Below, one piece after another: positions 45,115-56,432 of a stretch of 64,000 nt of DNA (positions are counted from its first letter, which is position 1; each line of letters begins with the position of its first letter). The DNA is from Hippopus hippopus (taxonomy: Eukaryota; Mollusca; Bivalvia; Cardiida; Cardiidae): assembly GCA_946811185.2 (NCBI GenBank), contig OX328112.1, positions 31,335,442 through 31,399,441 of the forward strand, given 5' to 3'. The position numbers and the translations under genes are program-made. The notes below the pieces were generated by a model. It did no database searches. It was not told the origin of the DNA and saw only the letters and a list, made by a program, of their open reading frames with translations.

Positions 45115-45228
45115 TACCTTCTACCTTTTTAAAGATATAATCCATCATTAAAGTCTTACTTTATTTGTCGTCTGCAAAAATGTTCAATTTGGAGCAGTCT
45201 AAAATTATGTCCCTTGGCAAAGAGTTAA
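45115..45228 (-). mobile_element. TTAA-1 half
   Basis: Only the left-type arm in reverse: gtcgtctgcaaaaatgttca to ggcaaagagttaa. Confidence 0.7.
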
Positions 45229-45365
45229 ATATATATTCAATATATTTGTCCGAGAGAGAACTTTGTATATTTTACATTCGTAAATTGATCAAATATACAA
45301 ACATGATGTAATTTTGAGGGCGAAAGAGCGGTGATAGAAAATGTGAGAGAGCGAGAGAGAGAGAG

Positions 45366-45490
45366 TTGTATCACGTGGGACACTTTGAAAATTATTTTGA
45401 TTGTAACTGACTATGTACAGGATGTATTGTATCACGTGGGACACTTTGAAAATTATTTTGATTGTAACTGACTATGTACAGGATGTATAA
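45366..45490. repeat. Direct tandem duplication, 2 x about 61 bp
   Basis: gttgtatcacgtgggacact...ctatgtacaggatgta is present twice in identical form. The unit carries a CACGTG E-box. Confidence 0.92.
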
Positions 45491-45578
45491 GTCAATAAAG
45501 TCATCCATTCATTCATCATACCCTATTCATTTCTTTTCTGTTTACCCGTTCTCTCATATATCAGTGTTTTAACAGAAT

Positions 45579-46611
45579 TTTAACTCTTTACCAAACGACA
45601 AAATTTTAGACTTGTCCAAATTGGAAGCATTTGCAGATGGCAAAATAAACGTGACTCAAAAATTGAAATTTGACTTTAGAAGAGCAGAAAACATTGTGGG
45701 AAAAGGAGAAAATGCTGGTTACCAGCATTTTCTCCTTTTCCCACAATATTTTCAGAAGGCTTCTTCCTCTACAGTGTTTCAGCCAGCTTTAATAAAAAAG
45801 GGGCCAGTTGGCCCCCTGAAGTCCTAAACAGGGGCCAATCATCATTAGCAAGGGGGTGGGGTGGGGAAAGGAGTGTATTCTTTCAATATTAGACTAAATT
45901 CATGTCTATAACATTTTTTAAAAAACCTTAGGAACTAAAGATTCTCCTTTCTTTCAAGTTTGTCAATTTCTGTACAGCTTTGCCAAAGTCAAACAACTCA
46001 AAATCAGGTTTCTTTTGTCGTTGGGACTTTTGATATATCGCCAGATTAATCAGGCTTTCGATCACCTGAAGTCTGTGATGGTGTTACTTTTGCTATTTTC
46101 CAGTATTTGATGGCCCTGCCTCTTCACTTTCATTTGGGCGTGTGAAAAAGTCGGTTATTCTTCTTTTCATTTTTCTGCCGGTTGTTTCGTAGTTCGTATT
46201 GAAAACATTTCTCTGCTACAGATTACCCACTCTTTGTAGCTTTTTCTAAATTTACCAATGTTTGATGTAAAAGGCAAGGAACCAGTGCAAAAAAATTGAC
46301 TGGTTTTGCGCATTCGATAGTTTATGTGGTACTAAAGGGTTAAAATACACTAAGCCAGTCACGATTTCGTTCCATTAATTTTCGTACCGAATGCAGTTTC
46401 GTCCCATACACTTTTGTACCTTGGCGCAGCCGTATACGGGCAAATCGATTTTTGGGGGGCCAAATATGATTTTTATGCGCCAGATCTAGCGTGCCATGTT
46501 TGGAAATGTGCGGGAATCCTAATTTATTTGCGGGAATCCCGCAAGGGCCCATCCTGGTTGAAACACTGCCTCTAGGTCGTAAAACCCAGAGATTGTTTGG
46601 CAAAGAGTTAA
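45579..46611 (+). mobile_element. TTAA-1 MITE interrupted by a hAT-like insertion
   Basis: Left 45579-45771, right 46569-46611 (cctctaggtcgtaaaaccca to ggcaaagagttaa). The hairpin core is intact. Confidence 0.88.
45772..46568. mobile_element. 797-bp hAT-like insertion
   Basis: Inverted ends CAGTGTTTCAGCCAG / CTGGTTGAAACACTG, typical of hAT elements. Target duplication of 6 bp visible (cctcta). Contains ggggccagttggcccc near the left end. No transposase frame. Confidence 0.8.
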
Positions 46612-46919
46612 AACTCAATTTGCATCATAAATATCTCACAAGCCCCCTCTAAAGCACCATGCCCTCTTTAAGAAAACAGATTATGAACATCTGAATTGCT
46701 CCCTGTAAGATGCAGATTCAAAGTTGTCTTTTTCGAAACTTGGATCCTGGGATACAATTTGTGACTTACTGTCGACTCCCAGATGAACTAGAACTGTCAC
46801 AAAAGGAACAAATACCCTCCATCAGCACATTTTTACTAAAGCAGCACAATCTGAGAACAGAAATGATTTTTAAAACAAAGTTCACCTGTAACCTTGACCT
46901 TTTGACCCATGTGTCCAAA

Positions 46920-47098
46920 AAACAAAAGGGCACCGCCTTCGGTCATGAGCAACACTATTATAAAGTTTCAGGGTCCTAGGTAAAATTGCTTTCGAGTTAG
47001 TACACAGAAACAAAAACATGGACAGACTGATGGACAGACAAACAGACAGACATGGTGAAACAAGTATACCCCCTTCTACTTCGTAGTTGGGGGTAAAA
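46920..47098 (+). mobile_element. Helitron-like 3' part
   Basis: gacagactgatggacagaca tract, then hairpin tacccccttctacttcgtagttgggggta and aaaa. Same layout as the 158-bp repeat terminus at 61660. Confidence 0.5.
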
Positions 47099-47113
47099 TG
47101 ATTGAAAGAGAAA

Positions 47114-47331
47114 TTAAGTCTTTACCAAACCACAAGATGTTGGTTTTGTCCCAAACCAAAGCATTTGTAGACAAGTTAAATGTAGCCCATATGGTGCAAC
47201 AAGTCTTCGGAAAAGTATAGAACATTGTGGGTAAAGGAGAAAATTCTTGACATCAGCATTTTTGCTTTTTCTCTAATTTCGAAAGCCTCCTTTTCAAGGT
47301 TTGTTAAAACTTGGGATTTTTTGTAAAGGGT
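47114..47331 (+). mobile_element. TTAA-1 MITE, eroded
   Basis: ttaagtctttaccaaaccac to gattttttgtaaagggttt. Confidence 0.75.
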
Positions 47332-47664
47332 TTCTATGTCACCCTGTTTCTGTGACTTTCAACAATCTTTGGCAAAAATTGTTGCTGACCTGAGATTCAA
47401 TCTCACAACCCCTGGATCAAAACCCCTGCTCGTTAGAACTGAGCAATCGGCAGGCCTAATAGGTACATGTAATAAAATGACAACAAAAAAGACCTGTAAC
47501 ATTGACAAGTGTTTTCATGACCAGGGGAAAAAAACTACGTAACAATCTATGCTTTAACAGCAAGATATCGTTTATTTCATTACTATAATAATCATTATCA
47601 CAAACAAACAAACAAATGAATATTATACCATAACAAACAAAAGATGCTTAATAATCACAAGGAT

Positions 47665-47678
47665 CATATATATATATA

Positions 47679-47729
<51 letters not shown>

Positions 47730-47730
47730 C
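47665..47730. repeat. (TA)n(CA)19(TA)n microsatellite
   Basis: tatatatata, then a pure ca run, then tatatatata. Confidence 0.97.
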
Positions 47731-47736
47731 TCTCTC

Positions 47737-47830
47737 ATGAACTCTTACCAAACAATCATGTTCTCAAGAACCTGATGAAAGCTATGTAAACACTGTGGAA
47801 AAAGAAGAAAATTCTGACTCTCCTTTTTAG
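47737..47830 (-). mobile_element. TTAA-1 left half
   Basis: actcttaccaaacaatcatg to ggaaaaagaagaaaattct. Confidence 0.65.
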
Positions 47831-47854
47831 AAATGGCAGATGTAAGATAATTGT

Positions 47855-49255
47855 TGGAGGTAGCCGTGTATTGGACAGAAGACCCAACATCAACTCCATC
47901 TGAAACTGTGGACCTATATCCATATTTAGATTAAAAATGAATCAAATCTATCATTCACTCTAGAAATTAAGAAAAATATTACAATTGGAAACTTGAGACA
48001 TTGACTTTAAGAACATGGGCATGGCTAGGGTATTGCCCAATGAAACTTTGGACCTGTATCTGTCATCAAGCCAAATATAAACCAAATCGATCAGTATGGA
48101 AAACATGAGCTCTTAATAAAACTTTGACATAAAATTTTTGATGTGAAATGTCAGAGTCTCTCACCTTGACCTTAAGATCATGGGCATGGACGGTGGTATA
48201 ACTGACAGGAACTTCTGACCTATATCTATCATCATATCTTATATGAACCAATCCCATCATACAGTATACGAAAATAGGAGCTCTAGGAAAAATAGTAACA
48301 TGAAATTTCAAAATCTGTGACCTTGACCTCAAGATCATGGCCATGGCTAAACAGTTCAACAAACTTTTGGACCAGTATTTTGTCATAAAGCAAAATTGTT
48401 TAGTATGGAAAATAAAAACTCATAAAAACGTTTAACGTAAAACTTTCATGTAAAATATCAAAGCCTACAACCTTGGCCTAAAATTAAAATCATGGACATA
48501 GGAAGGGGTACTGCTGACAGAAGCTGTGGACCTATATCATACCAACTATGAACCAAACCCATCATTTGATCTGGAAAATTTCAAAATCTATGAACTTGAC
48601 CTTATGATCATGGCTAGGTATTGCTCAATGAAAGTATGGACCTGTATCTGTCATCAAACCACATACATGTATGAAGCAAATCCATCATTCAGTTTGGAGA
48701 ATATAAATTCCTGAACAACTTTAACACTAAATTATGAAGTTAAATAACAAAGTCTATGACCCTGACTTTCAGATCATGGACATGGACAGTGGTATTGCTG
48801 AAAGAAATGTTGGACCTGCATGTATATCATAGCAAATATGAACCAAATCCATCAATCTATCTTGAAATTAGGAGCACTAGAAAAAAACTAACATAAAATT
48901 TCAAAGTCTATAATATTGACCTTATGACCACTGGCATGGCTAGGGTATTGCTCAAAGATACTATGGACCTGTATGTGTCATAAGTCGAATTATGAACCCA
49001 CACCACTGTTCAGTTTACAATATAAACTCTGAAGACACTTTAACACAAAACTATGGAGTTAAGTATCAATGGCTATCATGCTGACTTTCAGGTTATGGCC
49101 GTGCACGGTGGTACTGCCAACAGAAACTTTGAACCTACATTGTACAGTATGTCTATCTATCATCATACCAAATATGAACCAAATTGAGCAAATGGTTTTG
49201 AAAGTGTGAAGTCTTAAACAACTTAAATTTAAATGTGGATACTGACTCAAACACT
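47855..49255. repeat. Degenerate tandem array, unit about 155 bp
   Basis: About nine units, each with a gatcatgg(g/c)catgg block (48174, 48333, 48489, 48605, 48772, 48926, 49089) followed by tattgc(t/c), gacctatat and atgaaccaaa(t/c)c. Two unit types alternate in places. Looks like the core of a Helitron-like or satellite repeat. Confidence 0.82.
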
Positions 49256-49429
49256 GATACCAACTCTGAGGCCTGTGGAGGTCGTGGGCAGGGGGGGAAT
49301 AGTGCAACAGCTCTTCCTAGACCCAGTCCAGGCCAGCCAAAAAATAGAAACAGGTAGTGAATACAGGAAAAATATACAAAATAAATACTGAACTTTACCA
49401 AAAAAAAGTTTTCATATTTTTGTAGCACA

Positions 49430-49620
49430 AGGAAGAAGGTTTTTGAAAACATGTGACAATCAGAAAATGGAAGTTGCCAGCATTTTCTCCCATTCTTATA
49501 ATGTTTTTTTAACCTTTTAAAGACAACTTCCATCATTTGAGCTACATGTTCATTTTAATTTGCCATCGGCAAATGATTTCAATATGGACAAATGGAACTT
49601 TGTTGTCTGGAAAAAGGTTG
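49430..49620 (-). mobile_element. TTAA-1 MITE, eroded
   Basis: gaagaaggtttttgaaaaca to gttgtctggaaaaagg. Confidence 0.7.
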
Positions 49621-49852
49621 TAAAATAAGTATCACAGAAGAAAAATCCTTTTCTCTTATCTAATAATATTCACATTTCAAGACAACTGGGACAATATGTG
49701 TAAGTGGAACAGTTCAACAAAAGAATAAATTGGACAAATTATAGAGGATTTTGTTGTAAAATAAATAGAACATACATTTTCCACACATGCAAAACAATGA
49801 TATGTGTACTAACAAAACAGCAATGGAATAAATACCAAACAATTGAAGCACA

Positions 49853-50304
49853 TTAACCTTTTACCATGTAATTCCGACTTTTAATGACCCTGAGAAAGAA
49901 AGCTTTTGAAAATATTGTGAAAAAAGGAGAAAATGCTGGTAAGCAGCATTTTCTCCTTTTCAAACAATGTTTCCCACCCTTCTCCAAACAAATTTCAATT
50001 TTTGAATCACATTTCATTTGTCTTCTGCAAATGTTTCAAATTTTGATAAGTCTAAAATTTTGTTGTCTGGTAAAGGTTAACCCTTTACCACACAATGACG
50101 ACTTTTAACACCCCTGATAGAGAAGGCTTTTGAAAACATTGTGGGAAAAGGAGAAAATGCTGGTTACCAGCATTTTCTCCTTTTCCCACAGTGTTTTCTA
50201 CCTTATCAAAGAAAAATCATTTCACATGAGCCACATTGAAACTGTCATCTGCAAATGCTTTCAATTCCGACAAGTCTAAAATGTTGCTGTCTGGTAAAGG
50301 TTAA
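49853..50304 (-). mobile_element. Two TTAA-1 MITEs head-to-tail sharing one TTAA
   Basis: 49853-50080 and 50077-50304, same orientation. The second has a near-perfect hairpin. Confidence 0.9.
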
Positions 50305-50369
50305 ATGTTTTGAAAACAGGATATTGAGCATAAAATTCTAACAAACTGAAAGGGTTGGTATTAAAATGG

Positions 50370-50909
50370 TTCGATAAACAGAACTGCCTCTGAAAACATT
50401 GTTGGAAAAAGAGAAAATGCCGGGTAGATAACATTTTCCCTTTTTCCAACAATGTTTACTACTGTGTCCCAAAAAAAATCTTTTCACTTTTGCCCAATTA
50501 AATTTGTCATCTGCAAATACTTTCTGGTTCTGAAAACATGGTTGGGAAAGGAAAAGTAGCTGGAAACTAGCATTTTCTCCTTCTCCAATAATGTTTTCTA
50601 CCATTTCCAAAAAAATCTTTTTTACTTTTGCCAACTTAAATTTGTCGTCTGCAAATGCTTTCAATTCGGACACCAAAAAAAGTTTGCTCTCTGGTAAAGA
50701 ATCAAGTAAAAATCCCATGTTTTAACAACTCTGAAGACTAAACACTTTTGAAAACATTGTGGGAAACGGAGAAAATGCCATTAACCAGCATTTTTTTCCT
50801 TTTCCCACAATGTTTTCTACCATTTTGAAAATAACTGTCATTTGTAATTTGTTGTCTGCAAATGCTTTCATTTTGGACAAGTCTAAAATTTGTTGTTTGG
50901 TACAGAGTT
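50370..50909 (-). mobile_element. TTAA-1 cluster with duplicated half elements
   Basis: 50370-50702 contains two hairpins, each followed by a gtc(a/g)tctgcaaat arm. 50705-50909 is a third, fairly complete copy ending gtttggtacagagtta. Confidence 0.8.
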
Positions 50910-50918
50910 AGTGCAAGT

Positions 50919-51103
50919 GAGCCGTGCTCTGTGAAAAGGGGGCTTAATGAATCTGCAAATAGTATCAACCTAAGTAAGCCTGCGCATGCTGACCTGGGTC
51001 AAAACTACTTGCTTCTGGTCAATTTTAAGCATGTCAAAGGACCAGTCTACCCTATGACTCAAAAGTTTGTTAGACAAAATGGATTGTATGGGTCCATAAG
51101 TTA
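50919..51103 (+). mobile_element. CATG-foldback, right end lost
   Basis: gagccgtgctctgtgaaaag to gggtccataagttag. Confidence 0.8.
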
Positions 51104-51117
51104 GGGGCTGTAGACCT

Positions 51118-51341
51118 CAACTCTTTACTAAATGACAAAATTTTGGAGTGGTGCACAATGAAAGCAACTGCAGAAGAAGAATTGGTTGATACTTGAATAG
51201 TGGAATTTGTCTTTGATAGGGCAGAGAACATTGTGGGAAAAGGAGAAAATGCTGGTTACCAGCATTTTCTCCTTTTCCCAAAATGTTTTCCAAAAATATT
51301 CATGGTCATTGAAAAAAGGAATTTGGTAGTAAAGGGTCAAT
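51118..51341 (+). mobile_element. TTAA-1 MITE
   Basis: tcaactctttactaaatgac to ggtagtaaagggtcaa. Perfect core. Downstream of gene B. Confidence 0.87.
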
Positions 51342-51608
51342 GCATTTATCTGACAATTTTTTTTAAGAAACAATCACAATAAGGCTTTGCCAACTTCAGT
51401 CGCTTTTTTTAAAATCAGAAGTTGACGTGAATGTAACAACCCTTTTTTCAACTTGGAGGAACAAGAGCATTGTGGATGGCAGTGCTTTGCTGGCGTTGCT
51501 TTTTCTGTAAAATTTTCTAGGGGGTAAAAGGCCATATCACAGTCAACATTATATTGAGAGTTATCTGCCCTTTTGCTACAGGTCCCCCTTTTTGAAAGCC
51601 AATAACTC

Positions 51609-51650
51609 TGTTTTAACACCACCCCCCCCCCCCCCCCCCCCAAAAAAAAA
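51609..51650. repeat. Poly-C/poly-A run in the probable gene B 3' UTR
   Basis: More than 20 C followed by nine A. On the gene B strand it reads poly-T then poly-G. It lies 35 bp past the stop. Confidence 0.85.
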
Positions 51651-51683
51651 GTTTTGGTTTTGCATATATATGATTATTTTATA

Positions 51684-51933
51684 CTACTCTTCCTGACCAA
51701 TAAAGTCCAATCTTCCAGTTTTCCGCAACATTTTCCTGAAGTCATATATAGGTTTATCAGATTCATTATCCACTGTCCGTGTTGTTTCTGGATTTATAAA
51801 TGCACTTCTTTTTAGAGCAGCTTTGAAATGTAACAAGGAATTTGATTCATCTGATTCTGTCATGTGACTTGAGTCTGTGTCATGCTGGTAACCAAAACTT
51901 CCATTCATCTTCACATCTATAATAGTAGGTTCC
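51684..51933 (-). CDS. Gene B last coding exon with DFRxxL motif
   Basis: 250 bp with acceptor tatttgaatgcag| and stop TAG at 51686-51684. The leading G completes the glycine codon left by the previous exon (GG|G), so the two join as KFFSG-EPTIIDVKMNGSFG. It encodes 82 complete residues, rich in S, D and E (DTDSSHMTESDESN), then FKAALKRSAFINP and near the end PIYDFRKMLRKTGRLDF. DFRKML fits the DFRxxL actin-binding motif known from smooth-muscle myosin light chain kinase, and class III myosin tails end in a similar block. A link to either is a guess. The 682-bp intron between the exons holds two partial TTAA-1 copies. Confidence 0.75.
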
Positions 51934-52031
51934 CTGCATTCAAATATAAGGAATAAAGCTACAAAAAATTCTTACAATAACCATGCTGTTGTCAGAAAAA
52001 ACAAGTCTTGATGTACCTAATTCGATTTTCA

Positions 52032-52125
52032 TGTAACCTTTTACCAAACAAACCCATCTTTTTATGACCTTGTGGATGAAGACCTTTGGAAACATTGTGA
52101 GAAAGGGAAACATGAGCACTGCATG
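52032..52125 (-). mobile_element. TTAA-1 fragment in gene B intron
   Basis: accttttaccaaacaaaccc to cattgtgagaaagggaaaca. Confidence 0.6.
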
Positions 52126-52477
52126 CAGGTTCCACCCTCAGCTGCAGTTTCTTTAAGTGACAATTGTAGCTTAAAAAAGAGGCATAACTGTGCAAAAAAT
52201 ATTTTTATGGTTACCTGTCCCTGTTTCATTGGTTCGCTTTTCGATAGTTAACAACCAGTCCAAGTTTGAAGTAAATATCTTCAGTAATGACAGCGAAATT
52301 ATAAAATGTCAAAGTTTTTGCATGACAACAATGCAGACAATACTGCAGACAATGATGCAAGAGGTATGACAATACCTTGATGTTTTCTTTGAAAACAGTC
52401 AACCTTAAAATGCTAGAAATTGCTGTATGCACAAGTCATTATAAAATACTATTAAAACATATTAACTATTTGTTTTT

Positions 52478-52607
52478 AGAGGGCAGAAAACGTTGTGGGA
52501 AAAGGAGAAAATGCTGGTCACCAGCATTTTCTCCTTTTCCCACATTGTTTTCAAAAGGATTTTTTCTTAACGTTGTTAAAACTTGTGATTGTGTGGTAAA
52601 GGGTTAA
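52478..52607 (+). mobile_element. TTAA-1 fragment beside gene B exon
   Basis: Starts at the hairpin (gcagaaaacgttgtggg) and ends gtgtggtaaagggttaa, 8-9 bp from the gene B donor at 52615. The left arm is missing. Confidence 0.8.
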
Positions 52608-52615
52608 GGATATAC

Positions 52616-53032
52616 CCAGAGAAAAACTTGACTTTGGATGGCACTTTGGCAGGAACTCTATCTTCCTGTGATGTATTTAAACCATGTCCATTTTTGTCAC
52701 TATTCACTGTAATTACTGTCTTGTTCTTCCTCTGAGAAGGTGGTGTTCCCAAACGCTGTCTGTGATTGGCTGGGTCACTGATCACATGATCATCAGGCGG
52801 AGTGGTCTCCCCTAGGTGTTGATGAACAGTAAAAAGTCCTGTTGTAATGAGAGATTGTAGTAAACTCCACTTTGCCTTCGGGCTTTGATGATATTCATCT
52901 TTTAAAGTCTGAAGAAGATCGTCTTTATTTGTTTCAGTATAGAATTCTTCCCTGTCTGTAGCTAAATCTTCAAGAATTTCGTGTTTTCTGTCTTCCGGAA
53001 CATTTATTTCTACACTCATGTTTGGAGATGGA
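52616..53032 (-). CDS. Gene B penultimate coding exon, family not recognised
   Basis: 417 bp with acceptor cttctatatttcag| and donor TCTGG|gtatat, entering with one base of a codon and leaving with two bases of a glycine codon. It encodes an acidic, polar stretch starting SPSPNMSVEINVPED, then EILEDLATDREEF, LLQTLKDEYHQSPKAKW and SLLQSLITTGLF, followed by a low-complexity polar tail with TPPSQRKNKT. The ATG at 53019 (A at -3) could be the true start if the upstream exon is non-coding, giving 217 residues in total. Otherwise earlier coding exons lie further upstream. No catalytic motif is seen. I do not recognise the family. Confidence 0.72.
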
Positions 53033-53056
53033 CTGAAATATAGAAGAAATATATAA

Positions 53057-53316
53057 GCCATGCTTTAGCAAAAGTGATTAAATTTATTTCCAAGATCAAT
53101 TATACTGAACAAAGCATCACATAGTTATGGATTAATAAACTTTTTTTGCCTATTAACCAACTGAATCCAAAGGTAGACTGGTCCTTTGGCTTGCAGAAAA
53201 CTGACTAAAACCAAAAAGTTTCGTCCCAGATTAGCCTGTGCAGACTGTGTAAGCCGACTTTGGTTGATACTTTTTGTAGATGCATTATGCCTTCTGCTCA
53301 CAGAAGTATTGCTCAC
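53057..53316 (-). mobile_element. CATG-foldback just upstream of gene B exon
   Basis: gccatgctttagcaaaagtg to cagaagtattgctcac. 25 bp from the exon acceptor. Confidence 0.8.
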
Positions 53317-53431
53317 ATGATTAAACATAATAAGACTGTTTAAATGAACCTTTCAGAATAACTTGTATGCTATTTTTTAAGAAGAAAAATCTCTCACAAA
53401 GTATATGATAACCATTGACTCAATCTATCCT

Positions 53432-53655
53432 TTAAACCCTTACGCTAAGCACGACTCACAGACCTTTTGCAGATAGCAAAGATCAAGATCAGACTGCACA
53501 GAATGTGCACAGAACATGCAGTCTGATCTTGGATCTTTGCTGTCCAATAAGGAGAGATCTTTCCTCCAAAATAGTACCTTTGAAATCGCAAAATTAGAGT
53601 TTTTACTGCCAGCTTAAAGGTTTCACTTAACTTATTTAGCAGGATAAAGATTAGC
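53432..53655 (+). mobile_element. TTAA-2 MITE with partly repeated core
   Basis: aaacccttacgctaagcacg to tatttagcaggataaag. The loop contains tgcacagaa twice. Confidence 0.85.
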
Positions 53656-53837
53656 ATATACTGAAATATCCTGTGATTTTTTTCACAGTAGGACTGCTTA
53701 TTACTGAAGTTTCCTGGTCAGATAAGTAAGTTGAACCTGTATTGAGCAAGCACCTGTAGAGTACTCAAAATATACTTGCTTAGTGCATCATATTAGAATA
53801 ACAAGGTTGTAAGTGAAAAAGGACTGGTATGAGAATG

Positions 53838-54063
53838 TTTAACCCTTTATCAGACGACAAAATTTTAGCCTTGTCTAAATTGAAAGCATTTGCAGACAAT
53901 TTCTATGTGGCTCAAATGTTTCAATTTTTCTTTGATAACTTAGAAAACATTGTGGGAAAAGGAGAAAATGCTGCTTACCAGCATTTTCTCCTTTTTCCAC
54001 AATATTTTCAAAAGGCTTCTTTCCCAGGGTTGCTAAAAGTCGGCATTGTGCGGTAAAGGGTTA
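53838..54063 (+). mobile_element. TTAA-1 MITE, complete
   Basis: tttaaccctttatcagacga to gtgcggtaaagggttaa. Confidence 0.9.
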
Positions 54064-54204
54064 ACAAGAGGGCCACTATAGCCTAGAATCGTGCAATTAA
54101 GTCAAGCAACAGGCATAAAAATTGTCTCTGTTTGTCTCTCCTTAGCAAACCTCTGACAGTAGATCTTGTTTCAGTCATTTGATCATGTTTGTGATTGTTT
54201 CTTT

Positions 54205-54484
54205 GAGTTAATTAATCCTTGCCACCTATCGCCCACATGGCCAACGCCCCTAGAAGTCTGTTAGCCTTTTTTGTTAGGGACAGTATAAAATACAGGACAA
54301 AACCTCCTCCTAAATTACACCATGTTCCTGTGACATGCTAGGTGTATAACCAGTGTCACACAGGACCTTGATTTAAAGCGATCAGAAATTTTAGTTGACT
54401 AGGTGTGGGAATCAAACCCACAGTCTCAACCACCTGAAATTACAAATCACAGGCTTCACCACTTCAGCTCATCTGGCTGGCAAG
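54205..54484 (-). mobile_element. tRNA-derived SINE (type 2)
   Basis: ttgccacctatcgcccacat and gtcacacaggaccttgattt. tRNA-like head 54400-54484. Confidence 0.68.
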
Positions 54485-54682
54485 TCAGTATATTACAAGC
54501 TTTATTTCAAGTTAAAATATTAGTAAACTTGAATAAATTTACTGTAAATGTAATAAAATATAAATTAGAATAATTGCTAAAAAGAAAAAGAATAAGTAGA
54601 CAAATAAATAATACCATGCTTCATACAAAAAACATGACTATACAATCAATTTAACAACACAAACAAAAACACTGATTCATTT

Positions 54683-55096
54683 AACTCGTTACGACACAAT
54701 GCCGACTTTTAACGACCCTGGGAAAGAAGCCTTTTGAAAACATTGCGGGAAAAGGAGAAAATGCTGGTGACCAGCATTTTCTCCTTTTCCCACAATGTTT
54801 TCTACCCTATAAAAAAAAAATTGCATCATTTGAACCACACTGAAATTGTCGTCTGCAAATACTTTCAATTTTGTCGTCTGGTAAAGGGTTAATCCTGTGT
54901 GTTAAAATGACTCAGAGAAGGAGGGCATTCAAAAACATTTTGAGAGAAGAAGAAAATGCTGGTAATCTGGCATTTTCTTCTTCTCCCACGATGTTTTCTA
55001 GTCTTTCACTACTGTTGTTTGAGTCCTCTTTGATTTGTAGTCTGCAGATGCTTTTGGTTTGGGAAGTCCAAAAATTTTGTTGTTTGGTAAAGACAT
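54683..55096 (-). mobile_element. Two TTAA-1 MITEs head-to-tail sharing one TTAA
   Basis: 54683-54892 and 54889-55096. The second has loop gctggtaatctggc. Confidence 0.87.
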
Positions 55097-55248
55097 AGGC
55101 TACCTGACAAATATCAACCCCTCTGAAACCTAACTCAGTGTAAGTTTCTATTGATCAAACACAGCCACTGCTCCAACATTTTCAAAGACTAAAACATTCA
55201 TGACACTACCCACCAAAACCTATGGCAAAATACACGAAAGGCAAACAT

Positions 55249-55503
55249 TTAACTCTTTACCAAACGACAAAATTTTGGACTAATCCAAATTGAAAGCATT
55301 TGCAGATGACAAAATAAATGTGGATCAAAAATTGAATTTTGAATTGGAAAAGGTAGAAAACATTGTGGGAAAAGGAGAAAATGCTGGTTACCAGCATTTT
55401 CTCCTTTTCCCACATTGTTTTCTACCCTGTCTAAGACAAATTCCATCATTTGAGCCGCATTCAATTGTTGTCTGCAAATACTTTCAATATGGTTAAGTCA
55501 AAT
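55249..55503. mobile_element. TTAA-1 MITE with two left-type arms
   Basis: The left arm (accaaacgacaaaattttgg, gcatttgcagatgac) is matched on the right by an inverse of the same arm (gtctgcaaatactttcaat) instead of the usual ggtcgttaaaa arm, so the whole element folds back. Confidence 0.85.
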
Positions 55504-55599
55504 AATAGTTACTTTGCCTGCAATTTGACTCCGAAATTGTTTATTTTCTGATGCTAATGGGCCTTTAAACCAAAAACGAAAAAAACTAGAGCTGTCACT

Positions 55600-55762
55600 G
55601 AATGTGACTTAATACCCCCGCCAGCGCTTTGACAGAAACAGGCAATTATTTGTACACAGACGGACACACAGACAGACAAACGGACGGACAAATGGATGGA
55701 CACACGGACAGACAGGGTGATTCCAGTATACCCCCGAAAACATTTGTTTTGCGGGGGTATAA
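55600..55762. mobile_element. Helitron-like terminus
   Basis: gacggacacacagacagaca tract, then hairpin tacccccgaaaacatttgttttgcgggggta and aaaa. Confidence 0.5.
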
Positions 55763-56000
55763 AAACCAAACCTGCAAACATAAGCACAAGGCTATTCCCA
55801 ATAACTCATCATATCTTATCAAAACCTCATCACATCCTGATCAAACATGCCCAGGAATAAATAAATTTCTCTAATAACCGATGCTATACGTGTGACAGTA
55901 TTGTCTATCATACACAGAACATCTAGATTATCTGTTAGCAGCTTTTTACACTGTCATTAGCTGCCTACCTACATTTTATCCGATACTTGACCTGATCCTT

Positions 56001-56227
56001 TAACTCTTTACAACACAACAAAATTTCAGACTTCTTGAAATTGAACGCATTTGCAGAAAGACAAATTGAATGTGACTCAAATATTGCCATTGTCTGTGAC
56101 AGGATAGAAAACATTGTGGGAAAAGGAGAAAATGCTGGTTACCAGCATTTTCTCCTTTTCCCACATTGTTTTCAAGAACCTTATTGCTTTGGGTCGTTAA
56201 AACTCCGGGTTGTGTGGTAGAGCTTTA
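56001..56227 (+). mobile_element. TTAA-1 MITE, complete
   Basis: tttaactctttacaacacaa to tgtgtggtagagctttaa. Confidence 0.88.
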
Positions 56228-56314
56228 ACCAAGAAAGCACTTAATAAACCCTATGGAAATTTTTGTTCTAGAAATACAACCCTTGTAATTGAAATTTTGT
56301 GGTTGCTTTTGTTG

Positions 56315-56430
56315 ACAGTGTTTCAGCAAAGCAGACGGTGTACATCAAAGATCAGAGTGCAGATTTTGTGCAGCCTGATCTTGATCTACACTGCACGCAA
56401 AGGCAACTATAGCCGTGAAACGCGCTAAGG
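56315..56430. repeat. Hairpin repeat related to TTAA-2 core
   Basis: Sister of 7795-7900 (gtgtttcagcaaagcag, gatcttgatctacactgc, gcaaaggcaactat). Confidence 0.65.
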
Positions 56431-56432
56431 GG

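Noticed and set aside
49059..49536. Overlapping minus-strand frames of 82 and 127 residues
   Set aside because: They run through the 155-bp tandem array and a TTAA-1 copy. No conserved segment.
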